Source: Pelargonium nanum
Lineage: Eukaryota; Streptophyta; Magnoliopsida; Geraniales; Geraniaceae
Length of the DNA: 64,000 bases
NCBI GenBank assembly: GCA_036897485.1
Contig: JAYMTF010000004.1
Location: 1 to 64,000, forward strand
Direction of reading: 5' to 3'
Position numbers and translations under genes: made by a program. The notes beneath the pieces were generated by a model that was not told where the DNA came from, did no database searches, and saw only the letters and a list, made by a program, of their open reading frames with translations. The first letter of the stretch is position 1, and the number at the start of each line of letters is the position of its first letter. This document shows positions 13,856 through 27,951 of the stretch, piece by piece.

Positions 13856-16800
13856 CCTCAGGCGTCTCGGTTTAATCGCGGGATCTCTCTTATAAGAAGT
13901 ATTACTCACAATGCGGTCTGTATATGTAATAAGAGGTGGTCCTGATATATAAGGATCGAAATAGATAACCTTTTTACTATGGTTTAGTACTAATATTTTT
14001 ATTTAGGCAGCAGGTCTAGAAAAAGAAGTCTTTGTTAGTTTTTTAAAAAGTAGCGCTTGGAAACTCCTAACATGTTCTACAAAGCTTGCACATATGCATT
14101 ATCTCTGGATAAGGGGCTGAAAGCTCCATTTCCTAATAAAGCATGAATATTTTCTTACAAAACTGAGATAAAGGAATATCGGACAAATAATGAAAACTAT
14201 ACTGTCTCGGGCTCGTAAGTTGAATTTATATGCTTACGCAGAAAGCCAAGATTGCTTTTTAAAAAATAAGAGGTTCTTGTAACTTTTAGTTATACGTAGG
14301 AGTCTGTACTTGTCTAGTAAAAGACTTCTAAGTTGAGTTTAATTAAATTTATCAAGTACAGCGGTAGCAGTAGGTTCCTTTATAGAATTGTGGTATTAAA
14401 AAGTACGTACGTATAGAGATAATTCCGTATAAAGCTCATTGTTTAAATAAAGTAGTAGAAATTCCCCCTATTGATGTTAGCTATTCTAGAGGTTTCCCTT
14501 TTTCAAGCTATCCAGCTCAACTAGGGGATATATCGATAGCCAGTTCCGAAGTATCCTTTTTGTATACAGGTTTGTAGAGTTCAAGCTTAGGGATCCTATT
14601 CTTCTTGACTTTTGACTCCCCTTTCATATTTATTGGAATAGATATAACTCGCAGGGAAAGCGCTTAAACTGCCTAGTAATACATACGTAGTACCTTTATA
14701 GAACTTCGAAGACTCTCGGAAACCCTTGAATTTAGATTTGACAATAAACCTCTTGTTCAACAACTCAATTCTCTTTACTTATGCATTAACTTAATTTAGT
14801 TAATTAATTTAGTAAACCGGGTCTCAGTCAATTAAACATTGAATTTTGTTGATATTCTTTTTTGATTTGTTTGCCGCAGGATATTCGGGGGGGATACTTT
14901 ATTAGGCTTTTCGTTCCCTTTTTACCCTAACGTATATAATAAGGGACGGAGCTTCCCTTTGAACTTGAGAATACTTTTTAGTTTTTACAAAAATATGCTT
15001 ACTTTTTCAGAGCAAGGGTATGTCGGGTTTAGAGCTGCCCTTATTTGTTTGCGTAGTAGCCTTACTAGAGGATCCTTGAATATAGAATCGCGCTATGCTT
15101 TACTATATTTAAACTTTTGTAATCTCCTTCTATTCTATATAGTTAGTAGTTACTTTTAACTATTTAGCTTGTTTTATCTATTCCATCTGGGTATTAGTCC
15201 CTAAGATATCTTAAAGGAAAACAAGAAGAAAGGCAATATTATACACACCCTCTTAAGAGTCTTTGACCGTATCACTTGACTTAAGGCTTAAAAGTCCCCC
15301 TATAAGAAGTAAAAAAAGCCCCCAAGTTCTTAAAGTAAGAGTGTTTTGAATATTCAAGTAGTGGTCCACTTTCCAGTTACAGAAATATACAAAAATCAGG
15401 GATTCCTCAATATCCATTGAGTTTTTTTAGAAGGTTATACCCTCTTTATATTACCGAAAATCTATTACAAATGTAAAAAACTAACCTGAAAGCAAAGCAT
15501 TTTTATCAATAAGAGTACTGCTAACCTACTTTTTAAAAAGAATACACAAAGGCAAGGGAAGTCCTATAGGATTTATCTAAAACCACTATGAATTCCTAAA
15601 ATAAAGCAAATGAGGACTTTTATTATATATAAATAATAGAAATTTACAAAAACAAATAGAACAAGCAGATTTGTTATATTTGTGATATACGAATGCGGTA
15701 AAGATAAACCCCCTGTCGTAATCCTACGTAGAGTTTTAATACTGATCTGATATAGCTTCAAGAAACCCCTGCCTTGTATTAAACCACTTTTGAGGTTTTA
15801 CCTTAACTGTGTAAGTTGCGAGCCCTTTTGAACCTTTGGATTCTAAGTATTAAAAAACTAGTTTATCAAATCCTGTAATATAAAATAATTGAAGAGTCAT
15901 TCTTGGCCTTTTTTCTAAGGAATTTTATGCTAAGTCCTAAATATATTACTATATAAGATAAGCGATTCCCCTATCTATTTTGCGGCCTACTAACAGGAGA
16001 AAACACTCCCATTTCCAATCAATTCAAAGTAGTTTTTGGGTATGGCAGGATAATACTTTTGGAATAGGTTGACCTTTTATATAATTATATTAGACTAAGT
16101 TTCCTTATATTCTTAGTAAGGTTTTATTTTAAGAAAGGCTCTTCTTGATCCGGAAATTAAGACTTTTAGTCTTATGTGTATGAGGGCTGTCCTTTTTAAG
16201 AGAAGTTCCTAAATTCTTTAGTTAATTAAAATCATCCGGGAAATCACGTATTCCTGAGAATTGGAGCTAAGGGTATAAATAGGAAAGTGTAGTAATCATA
16301 AAAATACATACAGCTCTTGACATGTAATCTAATAGAAATTCTAGGGTGCCTAGCTTAGTTTTCAAGTAAGTCCCCGTCTAGCTAGTATAAAGAACTTCCT
16401 GCGTGTTGCCGTGTTGTCTAGGGATTGCAGTCTTTCTTTTAGACAAACCCTTTAGGCGAAAGTCAACGTATTACTTCCGACTTTCTTACTGGCTATGCAG
16501 GAACTCCCGAAAATTCTGTGTAAATATATTTCTTTAGGACCTTTTCCCCAATTCGAAAGTGATAAACAAAGCTTCGGAACAGGAACCTTTGTACCAAAGT
16601 AATTTGCAACTCATAAATAAAGGACTGACGTGGGTTAGCTTTCACAGAAGAGTCCTCTGAGACTTAAGAGCGTACATATTACTTCCGTAAAAGGTATAGG
16701 ATATAATTACAACATTTAAGGAATTCGGGATGCTGAGTCCTATTATCTATAATAAAAATGGAATAAATTGCTCGTTTACCCTGTTTTGTGAATTCTTTCC

Positions 16801-16985
16801 TAGGAAGCTTTATATTAAGAAGAGATACACCCCTCGAAAAGGTTTTGCTCTACTATATTGAATCATGGGGCGGATTCCTCCTCTAATCTTTTTTTATCCC
16901 TTAATTAAAGTCAATGAGTAAAAGCTCTTACTATAGATGCAATTCATTCTATTTTACTTTACTAGTACCCAAGTTTTTTTTGTTT

Positions 16986-17057
16986 GGGAAGTGAGGGCTC
17001 GAACCTACAACATAACCGTTATGAGCGGTACGTTTTAACCAATTAAACTATAAGCCC
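16986..17057 (-). tRNA. trnI(CAU): tRNA-Ile(CAU), 3' side broken or edited
   Basis: The minus strand starts GGGCTTATAGTTTAATTGG, identical to plant mitochondrial trnI(CAU) as remembered, and continues with loop CTCATAA (anticodon CAT, the kind whose C34 becomes lysidine to read AUA). It then has GTTGTAGGTTCGAG. The D stem GTTT/AAAC and four of five anticodon pairs hold. Beyond the T loop the expected CCTACTAAGCC is replaced by CCTCACTTCCC. Three outer acceptor pairs (GGG:CCC) and three T-stem pairs survive, but acceptor pairs 4-7 are lost. The damage is in the same place as in the trnfM candidate at 12.85 kb. Origin is certain; function is open. Confidence 0.62.
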
Positions 17058-20000
17058 TCTTTTGTGGTTGCAACAGATTTACTTATCTGATTTAAATGTA
17101 CACGTATACCCCTTTTTTTAGTTATTTGAAAATACTATATAGATAAATTGGAAGACTGTTCCGGAAAGTAAGAAATTAGAAATTTACGATATAAAATAAA
17201 AACTAGGTTATCTATGAACTCCCGTTTTATTACAAAGGAAACTCTCCTAAAGAAAGCGACTCCTCTGTCTCCGGTTCAATTAATTGGTTAAAAAAGAAAT
17301 AGATTTGCAATTACTAGTAAACTAAATTCTTTTTGGTGTAGGGTTGCCCATCTTTCGAAAAAGGTCACATTCGAAAGGGTGCGTTGGGTATCCTGGAACA
17401 TTTTGACTAAACTGATATGAGAGGGTATCTCTTTAAGAATTAAGAACAAGGTACTGCAGATAAGGATATGCTAGGACGTATCCTTCGTACTTTAATTCAA
17501 ACTAGCTTTGTCAATAGCAGGGTACTAAATATAGGTGTTTTTTGGCATTTGCTTGAATGGAAAGTACCTAAAACCTTTTAAAAGGAAAAGATAAAGCCCT
17601 AGAAATAGAGTTGAACAAGCAGAAATAAACTTAAGCTACTAACGCAAGACATCCTTTTCCGAAAGAATTTTAGCTGTTGTGGGCTTTCTAACCCTTTGAA
17701 AAGGAGAATAAAGTAACAAAACTATCGGCTAGACTTAACTAGGTTAATCACTTCTTTAATGAGTATACTTTATAAAGCCTCTTATCAATATAAAAACCCA
17801 TTATTAACTAACTACAGACCTAAGAGCTCACTTTCATCCATAAAACGGAAAGGCCTTACTCTACTACTTTTATTTAAGAGGAAGAACTTTTAAGGAATAC
17901 CGCACTTTACCTATCTATGCCCCCTTCTTCTGGAGTTGGGAACAAGATAAGACACAAGAACCCTTCCTAGAACCTTATAACTAAGATAGCTTTCAATTCA
18001 TTAACACCATGAAAAGGACCCCCTCATTAGGGGCATGCAAAACCCTGTATTATAGACTATGAACCCCCTGCTAACTAGAATCTACTTATCCCAAGCAATC
18101 TCATTACTCTTTTTGCCCCAGAAAAGAAATTCCCTAGAATCTATCCTTAGGGCTTTAACCTTTCCTCCCATTCTACCTTAATTCCAGTTCTTACTGACTC
18201 GTGGAAATACGAACTCCTTTAAATTAACCGCCCCTTTAAAGAACTTGCCACCTATTGTTTTCTATTGAAAAAGTATTTATAGAGTCCCTCTCGTTTCCAA
18301 TAAGATAAGAAGAACAGACAACAAGACAAATAAGAATAGAAAAAATAAGAGGCAATTGCTTGGTTTTTTCGTATCTTGAAAACCTACCATTTTCATTCCT
18401 TCCCTATGTAGGATAAAAGCTAAACGCACCTTTTGACAGAAAAAGGATACTTTTTTGAAGCAATTTACCCTTTTTTTTAATGATTTATTCGTGAGTTTTC
18501 CTCAAAAAGAATCTAGTGTCTTATCCAATTCCTAGGTATTCGGAACAATTAACAACATAGGACAAGCAAAGATAGAACTTCTTCATTTACTAATCACAGG
18601 AATTCTATCTGAAAAGTACTAACTAAATATGACAAAATTCTTTCTTTAAATATAAGAGCTAATTGCCCTTCTAGAAAAGCAGTAGGCCTTAACTAATCCT
18701 TATTTACCGATTTCTTTAACTAACTGTCCTAAATTGAAACTTGAAACTTATATAATTCCTAAAAAAAACAAATTAAGGATATCTAACTGGCTTTTGTTCC
18801 GTAAAAAGTTTAACTATTTAAAGGGTCCGGACTCCTTAACATATAGAAAAAAGTATTTGCTAAACTTAATATTGTGAACTGAATCTAATAGATGTTTACT
18901 TGAGGGGATAATGCTACTTCCTACTGACCGGGATTTCATAGATAACTAAAACTTAGGTAAGTTCCAGCCAAGTATTTATAAGAGTTACTAAAAGTTCTCA
19001 GTTTTACATTTGTTTTGTATAGAGAGTACCAATTTGCAGGGATTGGATATGCTTTTAGTGATAAAGTAATTAGTAAGGGTAAGACTTTATAAGTACCCGT
19101 TTTTGTGGGTTTCCAGTTAATACTTTTGAAAAAAAAAGGAGCTCCTTATTAGTATACAAAAACTAGTAATAATGTGCGGGCAGGATTAAATAAAAGGGAG
19201 GGGGCGGTTGCATTTTGAGAAAAACTTTTTATACATATGAGTTTCTGTTTTTATAAAATATTATAAGATACGCAGGAGAATTAGCAATTCTAAATACAAA
19301 AAGAGTAAAATCTATAGAACCTCTTCGAAAGAACTAAGTAAAACAGATAAGAGGGCTTTAATACTAAGTAAGACAAGGCTTGAACCAAGGATGGTCAGCT
19401 TTTTTAAGGTTGTTATAACAGTCATATTAAGCCATATTTTAATATGGTAGCTTCGTGTAATCTAGGTTTTATGAAAGAGCTTTAAGTATCGTTGGTGCGC
19501 GACAATAATTAGTCTACAAGCCTCTATTAGTTATTGGAACTCTTGCGGGAATCCTTTTAGGAATTCTTTTTATGATTTTGATTAAGGTGCGGGACTATCC
19601 CCTTTATAATGTAAAAGCACGTAATCCTTGAAAATACATACTATAGCAAAAATACGAGGAGTACCGAAGTAAGATCCTAAAAATGCAATCAAGGACAAAT
19701 CCCAAATTAACTACTTAAAGTAATATATCCAATAAAAGGGAATTCAAACCGCGGAATTATACAATGTTAAGATAGCTGCCTTACTGGTTCGAAAGATTTC
19801 TAAGTTACTTCTTCTATCCTGTTATATTTAACAATACTTTTTTTCAAGAGACATACGTTGGGAACTAAGAAGCAGGGTTTCCGGTAGTTATACTGTTTAA
19901 CTGCTTTTATTCTAAATTAGAGCATTTAATTACTTTATGGGTAACTATAAAAACTCTGTAAACTCTCAAGCCATAATACTGGGGCTAGATGATATCAGGA

Positions 20001-20775
20001 AATAAACTTGAGGATTTCAAAAAGTTAAAAGGTACACCCCGATTTAAATAGTGAAGGAGTTCACATAGGAACTTAAAAATCAAGAGCATGGCTGCAATAA
20101 GACAATAGCGTGGGTTCGCAACCTCGTTACTCTAGATATTACTTTATATCTAATTCTGTACTATAATAAAGCCGTATTCTCCTAAAATATGTTAAAAGGG
20201 AAAGGGGACCTCTCGAAATAGTTAGCTTTGATAGCTTCGTAGTACATAAAAAGGTATTACCTGACCCCTACTTTTTTTGAAACCTTGTATGTGGAATATT
20301 TTTTCTTTGCAAAAGTCAAAAGTATGCTTAAGAGTAAACTGGCTTTTCGTATTTTATCCCCCGAGAAGCCGGAACTGGAATCCATCTAAATAATACAAGA
20401 ATATAAGCTATACTTGCACTTGAAAGAGAACATACTCTATTAGTGTACCTTAAGCAATATATCCCCTTTCCCTGTCTTATTAAGAAAATACTTGTTGTTA
20501 CTAAGTATAAAATAGAGCAAGACTCTCTATCATTTAGTAAATTTTGGTAAAAGAACTTGAACCCACAGTTTACAGATCCGAGAACCCAAAACGCGATTCT
20601 TTAGTTATAGAATATTTACAGCACTTCTCGAAAAGCCGCCCTATAAGAAAACAAAAGGTAACCCTGAGAGAAGTACTTCCCCGTTTATTTACTATACTTC
20701 AGAACTAAAACCCCTCGCTTAAGCTTTTTAGGGTTCTTGTACATATTTCATTTTCTATTTTAATAGCTAAAATGT

Positions 20776-20825
20776 AAAGAGCCCCCGGAAAATACCAATT
20801 CTAAAAGAAAGAGGGCTCTTTTTTT
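20776..20825 (+). terminator. Hairpin followed by a T run
   Basis: AAAGAGCCC at 20776-20784 is exactly complementary to GGGCTCTTT at 20813-20821, giving a nine-pair stem with a 28-base loop, followed by a run of T to 20825. This is the form of an intrinsic terminator or an RNA 3'-end stabilising hairpin. No gene ends close by on the plus strand, so its role is unknown. Confidence 0.3.
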
Positions 20826-21130
20826 GTTAAATCCGAAGCGTAAATATAAAGTCAGTCAAAACTTTTCCAGGGTACTTTTAATTTGCTATTTTTTGGAATA
20901 GGTTTTACCTAGCAGGAGAATTCCCTATGTTGATTCATAGTTTATAGGACTTGGTTACAGAATCCGAAAGGGGTATAAAGGGGTATATAGAGATAACGAG
21001 CGGGCCTCTGAGAAGCAGGAAATTCGTTGGAAATAAAGTAAAAAAGCTGTTTAATAATAAATAAGAGTTTAGGTATATTTTTTTGCTGCCAGTCTTTATC
21101 TTAACTCTAAAAGAGCTTGCTTTCTTTAGC

Positions 21131-21203
21131 GGCGGGGACAGGACTTGAACCTATGACTTTCAACTTCTAAGACCCGTGCTCTAACCATACGAAAATAACA
21201 AGC
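21131..21203 (-). pseudogene. tRNA relic or unusual tRNA, loop reads UAG
   Basis: On the minus strand a D-arm half GGTTAGAGC is followed after exactly 26 bases by the T arm ATAGG-TTCAAGT-CCTGT (five pairs with one wobble) and a 3' end CCCCGCC. The loop position carries CTTAGAA, which fits the usual Y32-U33 and purine-37 pattern and gives anticodon TAG. The flanking stem has three wobble pairs and two mismatches. The 5' acceptor strand GCTTGTT does not match CCCCGCC. A UAG anticodon would belong to tRNA-Leu, but the short variable loop does not fit. The 3' end resembles that of initiator tRNAs, so a mosaic is possible. Confidence 0.4.
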
Positions 21204-24200
21204 AAATGTATTTTCTTAACGAATGCGTGTAAGAACGAAAGTGAAAAATCAGTTATTTTGGGAATCTGTATTAAGACTCTATTATAAACTAGTAGGCACA
21301 AGTATAATTCTAAAGACGAGTCTCAGAAAACAAAATTAGACTCTATATAAATTACTATTTCTAAAAAGGAAGCTCCAATCTATTATAAGTCTAAAGTTTC
21401 TTAAAGACAAAGTCGCACTAAACTCTTCCGAAATCTAAACTTATGTAGAGAGAAGGCATATGAATAGAAGCTCATTCCTGCAAGTAGAAGAAAAAGGGTT
21501 TTTAATTAAAGGCGATCCTCCGGTTCGATTCCCGTTATACTCAGGGTTTTAATAAGATCTCCTATTAGTAGTAGTTACTTCACTTTGTTCAGGCTTTATT
21601 ATCTACTCGAATTTATTTTCGAAAAGTATCTCAGAAAAAGCAAAGGATACATAGTAAGTTAGCGGATAATTTTCATTGAAAGGCAAAAAATAGGGGTTGT
21701 TTACGTAGTAGTAAAAAAGAATTCATTTTATGTGCCTTAACTCTATCTTTTGTTAATTTTCACGGGTTCGCACTCTAACGGAGATCTAAAAGCAGAGCTT
21801 GCAAGTTCTTACTCTTACCTACTTTATAAGTACGACCCTTAAAATCTTGTTTATTACAATATCTTGATTCTTACTTCATTCAGTTTGCATTTTAATATAA
21901 AAGATTTTCTGTTGTATGGAATAGAGGTAATAAATTTTTTTTGTTCTTAAATAATAATAAGGAGAAAATTACTCCTTTATCTGAAAAAGGGGAGCTCCTA
22001 GTATGCTAAATCTTTTTTTAGGGTTGGGATTCCAAATGTGCAAAGTTTATCACCCAATATATCCAGAACTATAATATAGGTACACAACCCAAAGATAATC
22101 AAACATGCCCTCAAAGATAGTGTAGACTTTAGGTTTTTGCTCTACTTAACGTAGAAGTTCCTTTACGTTACCACAGGAATTTATACTGGCCCTTAAACTA
22201 AGTAAATGTAAAGAGATTGCGGTGACTTTTCTTTATAGTATGAGATTGTCCGTATTTCACCAAGGGCCACTCTAGAGTTATAGCAAGCCTAGCAGTTATC
22301 CATTCGTAATTTTTAGGGAGCAGGGTACATTTTATTTCTAGAAGTGTTAAAGCTTTTTCAGCTGAACAAACAAAAATTGTTAAGGGTATCTAAATATATC
22401 ATTTAAAACCAACCTTCTTAATAGAACCCTATATTACGCTGAGTAACAAAACAACACCGTAAACTTAATTATACCAAAAATGAAAAGTTAGAGCATTAGG
22501 CAATCAAAATATATTAAGTGTCCTCTAGGGTTCAAACCGTGTGATATTTTTTGTGAATAAAATTATCTAACTTAGCACCAAGAGTTATCACATCTAAATA
22601 AAGCTTTAGCTTTTCCAATTGGGGGTATCCCTGTTTAAAAAAGGAGCCCTTAAAGAAAACTACTGCCCTCTATATAAATGCGTGTAAAGCTAGAGCCTTT
22701 ATATAATTAATGAGTCAAACTATAGAATCGTACCTTGAATAATTTTATGGAGACATTTACAAGGGATTTTCTTAATTCAATATAGATCCCTTTTACGATA
22801 CAAGAAAGGTTATATTTCGATTCTGAGTATTCCTAACCCTTAAGCCCTTTTTACATCTCATATTAATTCAGGTTTGTCTTATATAACTTGGGTACAGAAC
22901 TAAAAGAAAAAGCTTAATATTTTATTAAAAGAAGCATAAAAGAAATCCTGATAAGCCAGTTAGTCCGACGTATACTTTATTACCACAAGCTCAAGTATGT
23001 AAGCTACTACTTTTCTGGTATTCTTCCAATATATATGTTTGTTTAGTATCTGGAACTTATTATAAAAAGTGTCGTTCTAGTTCTAAAGTACCCAATCATA
23101 AATACTTCTTCCTTAAAAAGGGTATAACTTATTAAGTTTTTCTTATTAGTTAGGAATATCTTAAACTCTTATATAGTTAAGGAAGTAAACTGGAGTCTCT
23201 TATATGTAGTTAAAGTTATTTTTGTAAATGTAATATTAAAGTGCTTTAGTAAAACAAGTAAATATAAGGACATGCGCCTTGCGCTTTACCTAATAGGGGT
23301 GATTTTACATATAAACAGGCAGTGAGGGTTATTAGCTTTTCATTAATAGAGCTTGTTTGACTTGTGTTTAAGGATGTAACTGTAGCTTATAAATAAAAAG
23401 GATAACTAAGGAACCCACAAATATAGGAGCCCAGAGGCGCAAGTGTAAAGTGCTAGAATAAAATTAAGAAGAATTATATGCCAATTATAAATTATTTTTT
23501 GTAAGTATGTCGGTATCTTAACCCTTGACATTAGGAAAATATAAGCTGCACTTTACCATAAAATGGAGTATGATTGAATACTCATTATTAAAAAAATAGT
23601 AAGAGGTTACTACTTAGAATGCAAGTTATGAAAAAAAACTTAATAAATTTATTTACTAAACTCTAGTTATCCAAAAATTCTAAAAGCGTTCAACTTGCAT
23701 TTGATAATTAAGATTTAGACTTTATAGTTAAAAGAGATCTAGGATTGCTCTTGTGGTAATAGCTGTTATAACCTCTTATTATTCCAACCTGTCTTCGAAA
23801 AAAAGGAGAGCCTTTGAAAAACCTCTATAGCACAGTATAATTTTAGAACTGGGTTAAAGTTATATCTGATTAGATGAGACTTAAGGACTCAAATCCTAAA
23901 GTTACTATGAATTGTATCCCGTTTTCTTAACTTAAGAGGCCTTTCTAATTATTGTGCAGTCCACTTGAAAGGCTTAATTAGGATATAACTTCCTTGTTAG
24001 CTTCACACTTAGAAATAAAGTCCTCTCGTTTTAATATAATAAGTTAGTTTTATTTGGGCAACCTTAGGAACTAAAAAAGACACTAGTTTTTAGTTTGGGA
24101 ACTTTTTTTTATAAGGAACGGTTTCTTTAGTCTATTTTTAGTAGAAAGAACGGATCTTTAACTAGGTTTCCTTAAGTTATTTAGTGTAGAGGCTTAAAGA

Positions 24201-24390
24201 AATAGAGTTTGTGATACTTGGGACTTAGTTATACGGGGCTGCCCCTAGCAGAAGCCTTTAATATCTCATTGAAGCCATTTTATTTCCTATTGAAATCCCT
24301 AAGTGTGCCCTTTGTATGGATCTCGTTTTTTAGAGAATCTAATTGTAATCTCAGGTTACTAACCCGGCAGCACAGGGTAAAGTTTAATTT

Positions 24391-24462
24391 GGAAGTAATA
24401 GGATTTGAACCTACGTCAGTTGTGCTGATGAACCCTCGTTCTACCTCAAAGATTATCGGAGG
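24391..24462 (-). pseudogene. tRNA relic, possibly Met-type
   Basis: The minus strand carries GAGGTAGAAC (D-arm 3' half). After 26 bases comes a well-paired T arm, GTAGG-TTCAAATC-CTAT, then TACTTCC as acceptor 3' strand. The loop region contains TTCAT, so a CAU anticodon is possible but one base out of register. The anticodon stem and the 5' acceptor strand do not pair. The 103-codon frame on the plus strand at 24218-24529 runs straight across this relic; its VIGFEPTS stretch is just the antisense of the T arm and is not a protein signal. Confidence 0.4.
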
Positions 24463-26147
24463 TTTTTGCTTAGATATTTACTTAGTAATTATTAAAGTAG
24501 CTCAGAGTCCTTTTTTATTTAAAAGCTAACCTTTTAGGGGGCGGGTAAAGGGGATTTGCTGCCTAGTATTATCCCTATATTTTTGTTCCTAGAAAGTGTT
24601 TCTATTCTATAATAATAAAAAATATAAAGAAGTAATTTCTAAGAATGCCTTTGGAAAGGACTTTAATAACCTGATTATAAAGATAAAGGAGAGCCGGGTT
24701 TCTTAATACGAGAATACATAAAGAGGAGGGCCAGGATGCTTAGAAGGACCTTTTTTGAATATAGGTGTAATCCTAAATTTCACAACTATACCGAATAGGG
24801 TATATTACAGGTATTATACTAGTACTGGAGCCCTTATCATATTTATAACATCCAGCCGTGTGTTGCTGCCCCAAGTTTATATAGATTAATAGGCCTAGGC
24901 TGATTTCATCTTCTGACATTTTGCTTTTATAGATTAGGAGCTCCCGTATTCTAGTTCCAGTAAAAAGTATTGATAGTTTTTAATAATTTCCAGTAATAAC
25001 GAGTCTTTTTCGCAAGTCTAGACTATTATTTGAGTTGTTCTGTGGGAGTACTAAGCAATGACATCCGAAAATATAAGGGAGATTCTCAGTAACAGCTAAA
25101 TTCAATTAGTTCAGAGGTGGAAACTTACGGGGAACTCTCTATGTCCTTGTGTTTTTATTTAAGAACGGATCTTTGTTCATAGTATCCAACCCTATAAGCT
25201 TTCAAGATTTAACCCTAACTTCATTTTAGTTGAAGAGGCGGATTTATATTCTGGAAATTATAGGAATACTATAACATTCTTTATCTTTTATACTAGTTCT
25301 GTTAAGAACAAGGGGCCCGTAGAATTCTGGGTAGCAATCAAAAAAGCTTATTACAACTTCAGACTTATTTATATCATTATATAGTTATCACTAACAACAT
25401 AGTATTACTGCAAGGGCTTTTTTTTTAGAAACCCAGTTAAACAACTAAGAAAAATGATTCTACTTTTCAATAGATATGAAAAGGGATCCTTTATTATAGT
25501 TAGCTCGATCTTTTCACAAAACATACCCACTTGTATTCAATTCTCTATCTATTTCACCACTGAGTACAGGTATAGAAAGGGTTTCCTTTATAGAGCTATT
25601 TAGGGATCTCATTGCGTTTTAAAAGAATAATGTTTCTTTGGTATTTTTCCTAGCTGGGTTCTCTAATTACACTTAAGCAGTAGGCTCAAGGAGTGCCCAA
25701 TCCTACTTCTGTTCAGATAGACTCAATATGCTCAGTCTGAGGTTTTTTCTATTTTTAATTTTAGTAAAACGCTATTTTGTGTTTACCTCCTTTGCTTCAA
25801 TCGTGGATAAAATCGTGGTTAATTTTTCAGTTTTAATATTCTCACCATCTTAACATAAAGTTTAAGTAACTCTATTTCTATTATAGTGCAATCAATCATA
25901 TTGAACAAAAAAGATTTTTATTTTATAAAGATTCCTTACTAAGCATATACTTTCAGGAAGTTGAGCAAATGTGTACCATACATACGAGAGGGGATTCCTT
26001 CTGATTATAACAAGGGGGAGTTCTCCTAAAGGGACCCACAGGTCCTAATTGCGGCTTCATAAAACAAGGCAGAGACTGAAACAGCTTATTTAAATGTCAT
26101 CTCAAACGCCCTTAACTCTGTTCATCACATCAAGCGCTAGTCTATCC

Positions 26148-26222
26148 TTGGTCTAATAGGACTCGAACCCTTGAATTCTCCAGTTTTCCGTCTGTTCTCT
26201 TGATATATCGAATTATAGCTTT
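26148..26222 (-). pseudogene. tRNA relic, Phe-like
   Basis: On the minus strand the T arm AAGGG-TTCGAGT-CCTAT keeps four of five pairs. Upstream stands CAGACGGAAAACTGG, where a phenylalanine tRNA would have a stem-loop such as CAGACTGAAAATCTG. One change at the invariant U33 and one lost base would explain the difference. GAGA occupies the D-stem 3' position. The acceptor strands do not pair. Assignment to Phe(GAA) is an inference from that one arm. Confidence 0.35.
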
Positions 26223-27951
26223 CATACATATATTTTATAGCTTTTGTTATACCTTTTATTAACAAGCTCCGCGCAACACACTTTATTTAGAAGTATTTAT
26301 CTTCTAACTCTAATCCTGATCACGAGGACTTAAAGTCTCCAATGCTTCCAGGATAGGGTATATACAGCATACTTAAACAAGTTCAATGAATTACTTGAAT
26401 AATTTGAGTAAGATTTATTCTACCATTTTTGTTGTTCAAGGGAGGGATGACCTTGAATTCTTAGGGGTTATTCATACCCCGATAGTAGCTACTCATCCAA
26501 ACAGGGAGGGGCTTCTTATATATTATATAAGAGAATAGACGACCTGAAGCTGAGAAGATAGGTGAATGTCTAAACTCAAATTATTAGGTTTCTTATTAAA
26601 GAAACAACACTTTTCAGCATTCTTATTTAGACTCAATTTGGCTTCCATGAAACCTGAGTTCTTATTTGATCATCTATTTCTGGATGCACTCATTTCTTAA
26701 AATTAAGGCTAGATAGCAGCCTTTCTTAACCTAAAAAGCCTTTTGTTCTTGCTATTTCAACCATAAACCTTAAGCCCCTATCATTAAATTAGCAGAATAA
26801 CTTATTTGTAATTTGTTCAATACATTTTATTAATACTAGGGAATTCCAGTATAGGGCTATAACTTACTACTATTGTAGCGTAATAAAAAGAGAAACTACT
26901 CGTACAATAGCTAATCTAAGGGGAACTGCGGGATTCATGAAAAAGTTCCCCTTTATTAAAAGTAACCCTCTGATCTTACTGTATAAAATAAGTAAAGTTT
27001 TGGTGGGTACGACCATACGTGTATTCTGAGTATTCGACATATTATGAGAGGCACACCTTAGCAAAGAATAAGCTAAGCCTTTGCCTTTCTTAGAAAGAAG
27101 TAATTTTACGTATTATAGTTATAGAGTTACTCTCTTTAGCCAAATAAAGAGTAAGTCTTATTCATTTACTATAGTACATTTTAGAACTGCAGAATTTAAA
27201 TAATAGGTTTGTTTCTATGGTTTACTAATTAAGAAAAGAGCTCTAAATTTAATTCGAATTTCTTATTTAGGATTCTTGTCGAGGATACTGGGGGTACAGG
27301 AGTTTTTGCTAACAATGCCAATTTTTCTATTCATAGATAACAGAGCCCACAGTCATTCGTGATCCGCCATTTATTTTGAACCCTGCAGATCCTTAGCTAT
27401 ATCCTTTTCCAACTTTGATAATAATAGCTTTATAATACTTACTATCTGCTTTTTTCTAACTTTGATAATATTAAATTCTTTACCCATAAATACTTTTTAA
27501 AATCTTATAAATAAACAAACTTTCCAAAGTAATGGTATACATCATAGTGTAAGCTTTTGCTAAGTACTTCTTTCTGCGTTGTAAACTCTTACCTAATAAA
27601 AGGGTTTCCCCGCTACTGGTTTAAAAGGATTACCACGTATCCTCTTCAAATATATTTGGACACAAGAAAGATATAAACAAAACAGTACTAATCCCGATCT
27701 TGGTACAACCTAAGTGGGTATAGCTTCGGATTTCATTATATATGCTTCTGCCTTAAGTGAGACTGAGGTCACATTTCTGGGGCACTAAATAGTGAATGCT
27801 TTGCTGGATACTCTAAATTTGTTGAATAATAAAAAAGGGGTTTTATTAAACACAAGCCCCTTAATTAAGCTAAGATTTTATTTAATCTTTCTTGAATAGT
27901 CTAGTGATAGTAATTCGTTATAGTAAAGGGTAGTTGTTATGTTTTATTTAC

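Noticed and set aside
20545-20620. Minus-strand sequence with TTTTGGG and GGGTTCAAG, like tRNA-Pro
   Set aside because: The spacing from D arm to T arm is four bases too long and the stems do not pair; too weak to list as a relic.
24218-24529. 103-codon open frame on the plus strand
   Set aside because: It runs antisense across a tRNA relic; its familiar-looking GFEPTS stretch is the reverse of a T arm, and the rest matches nothing.
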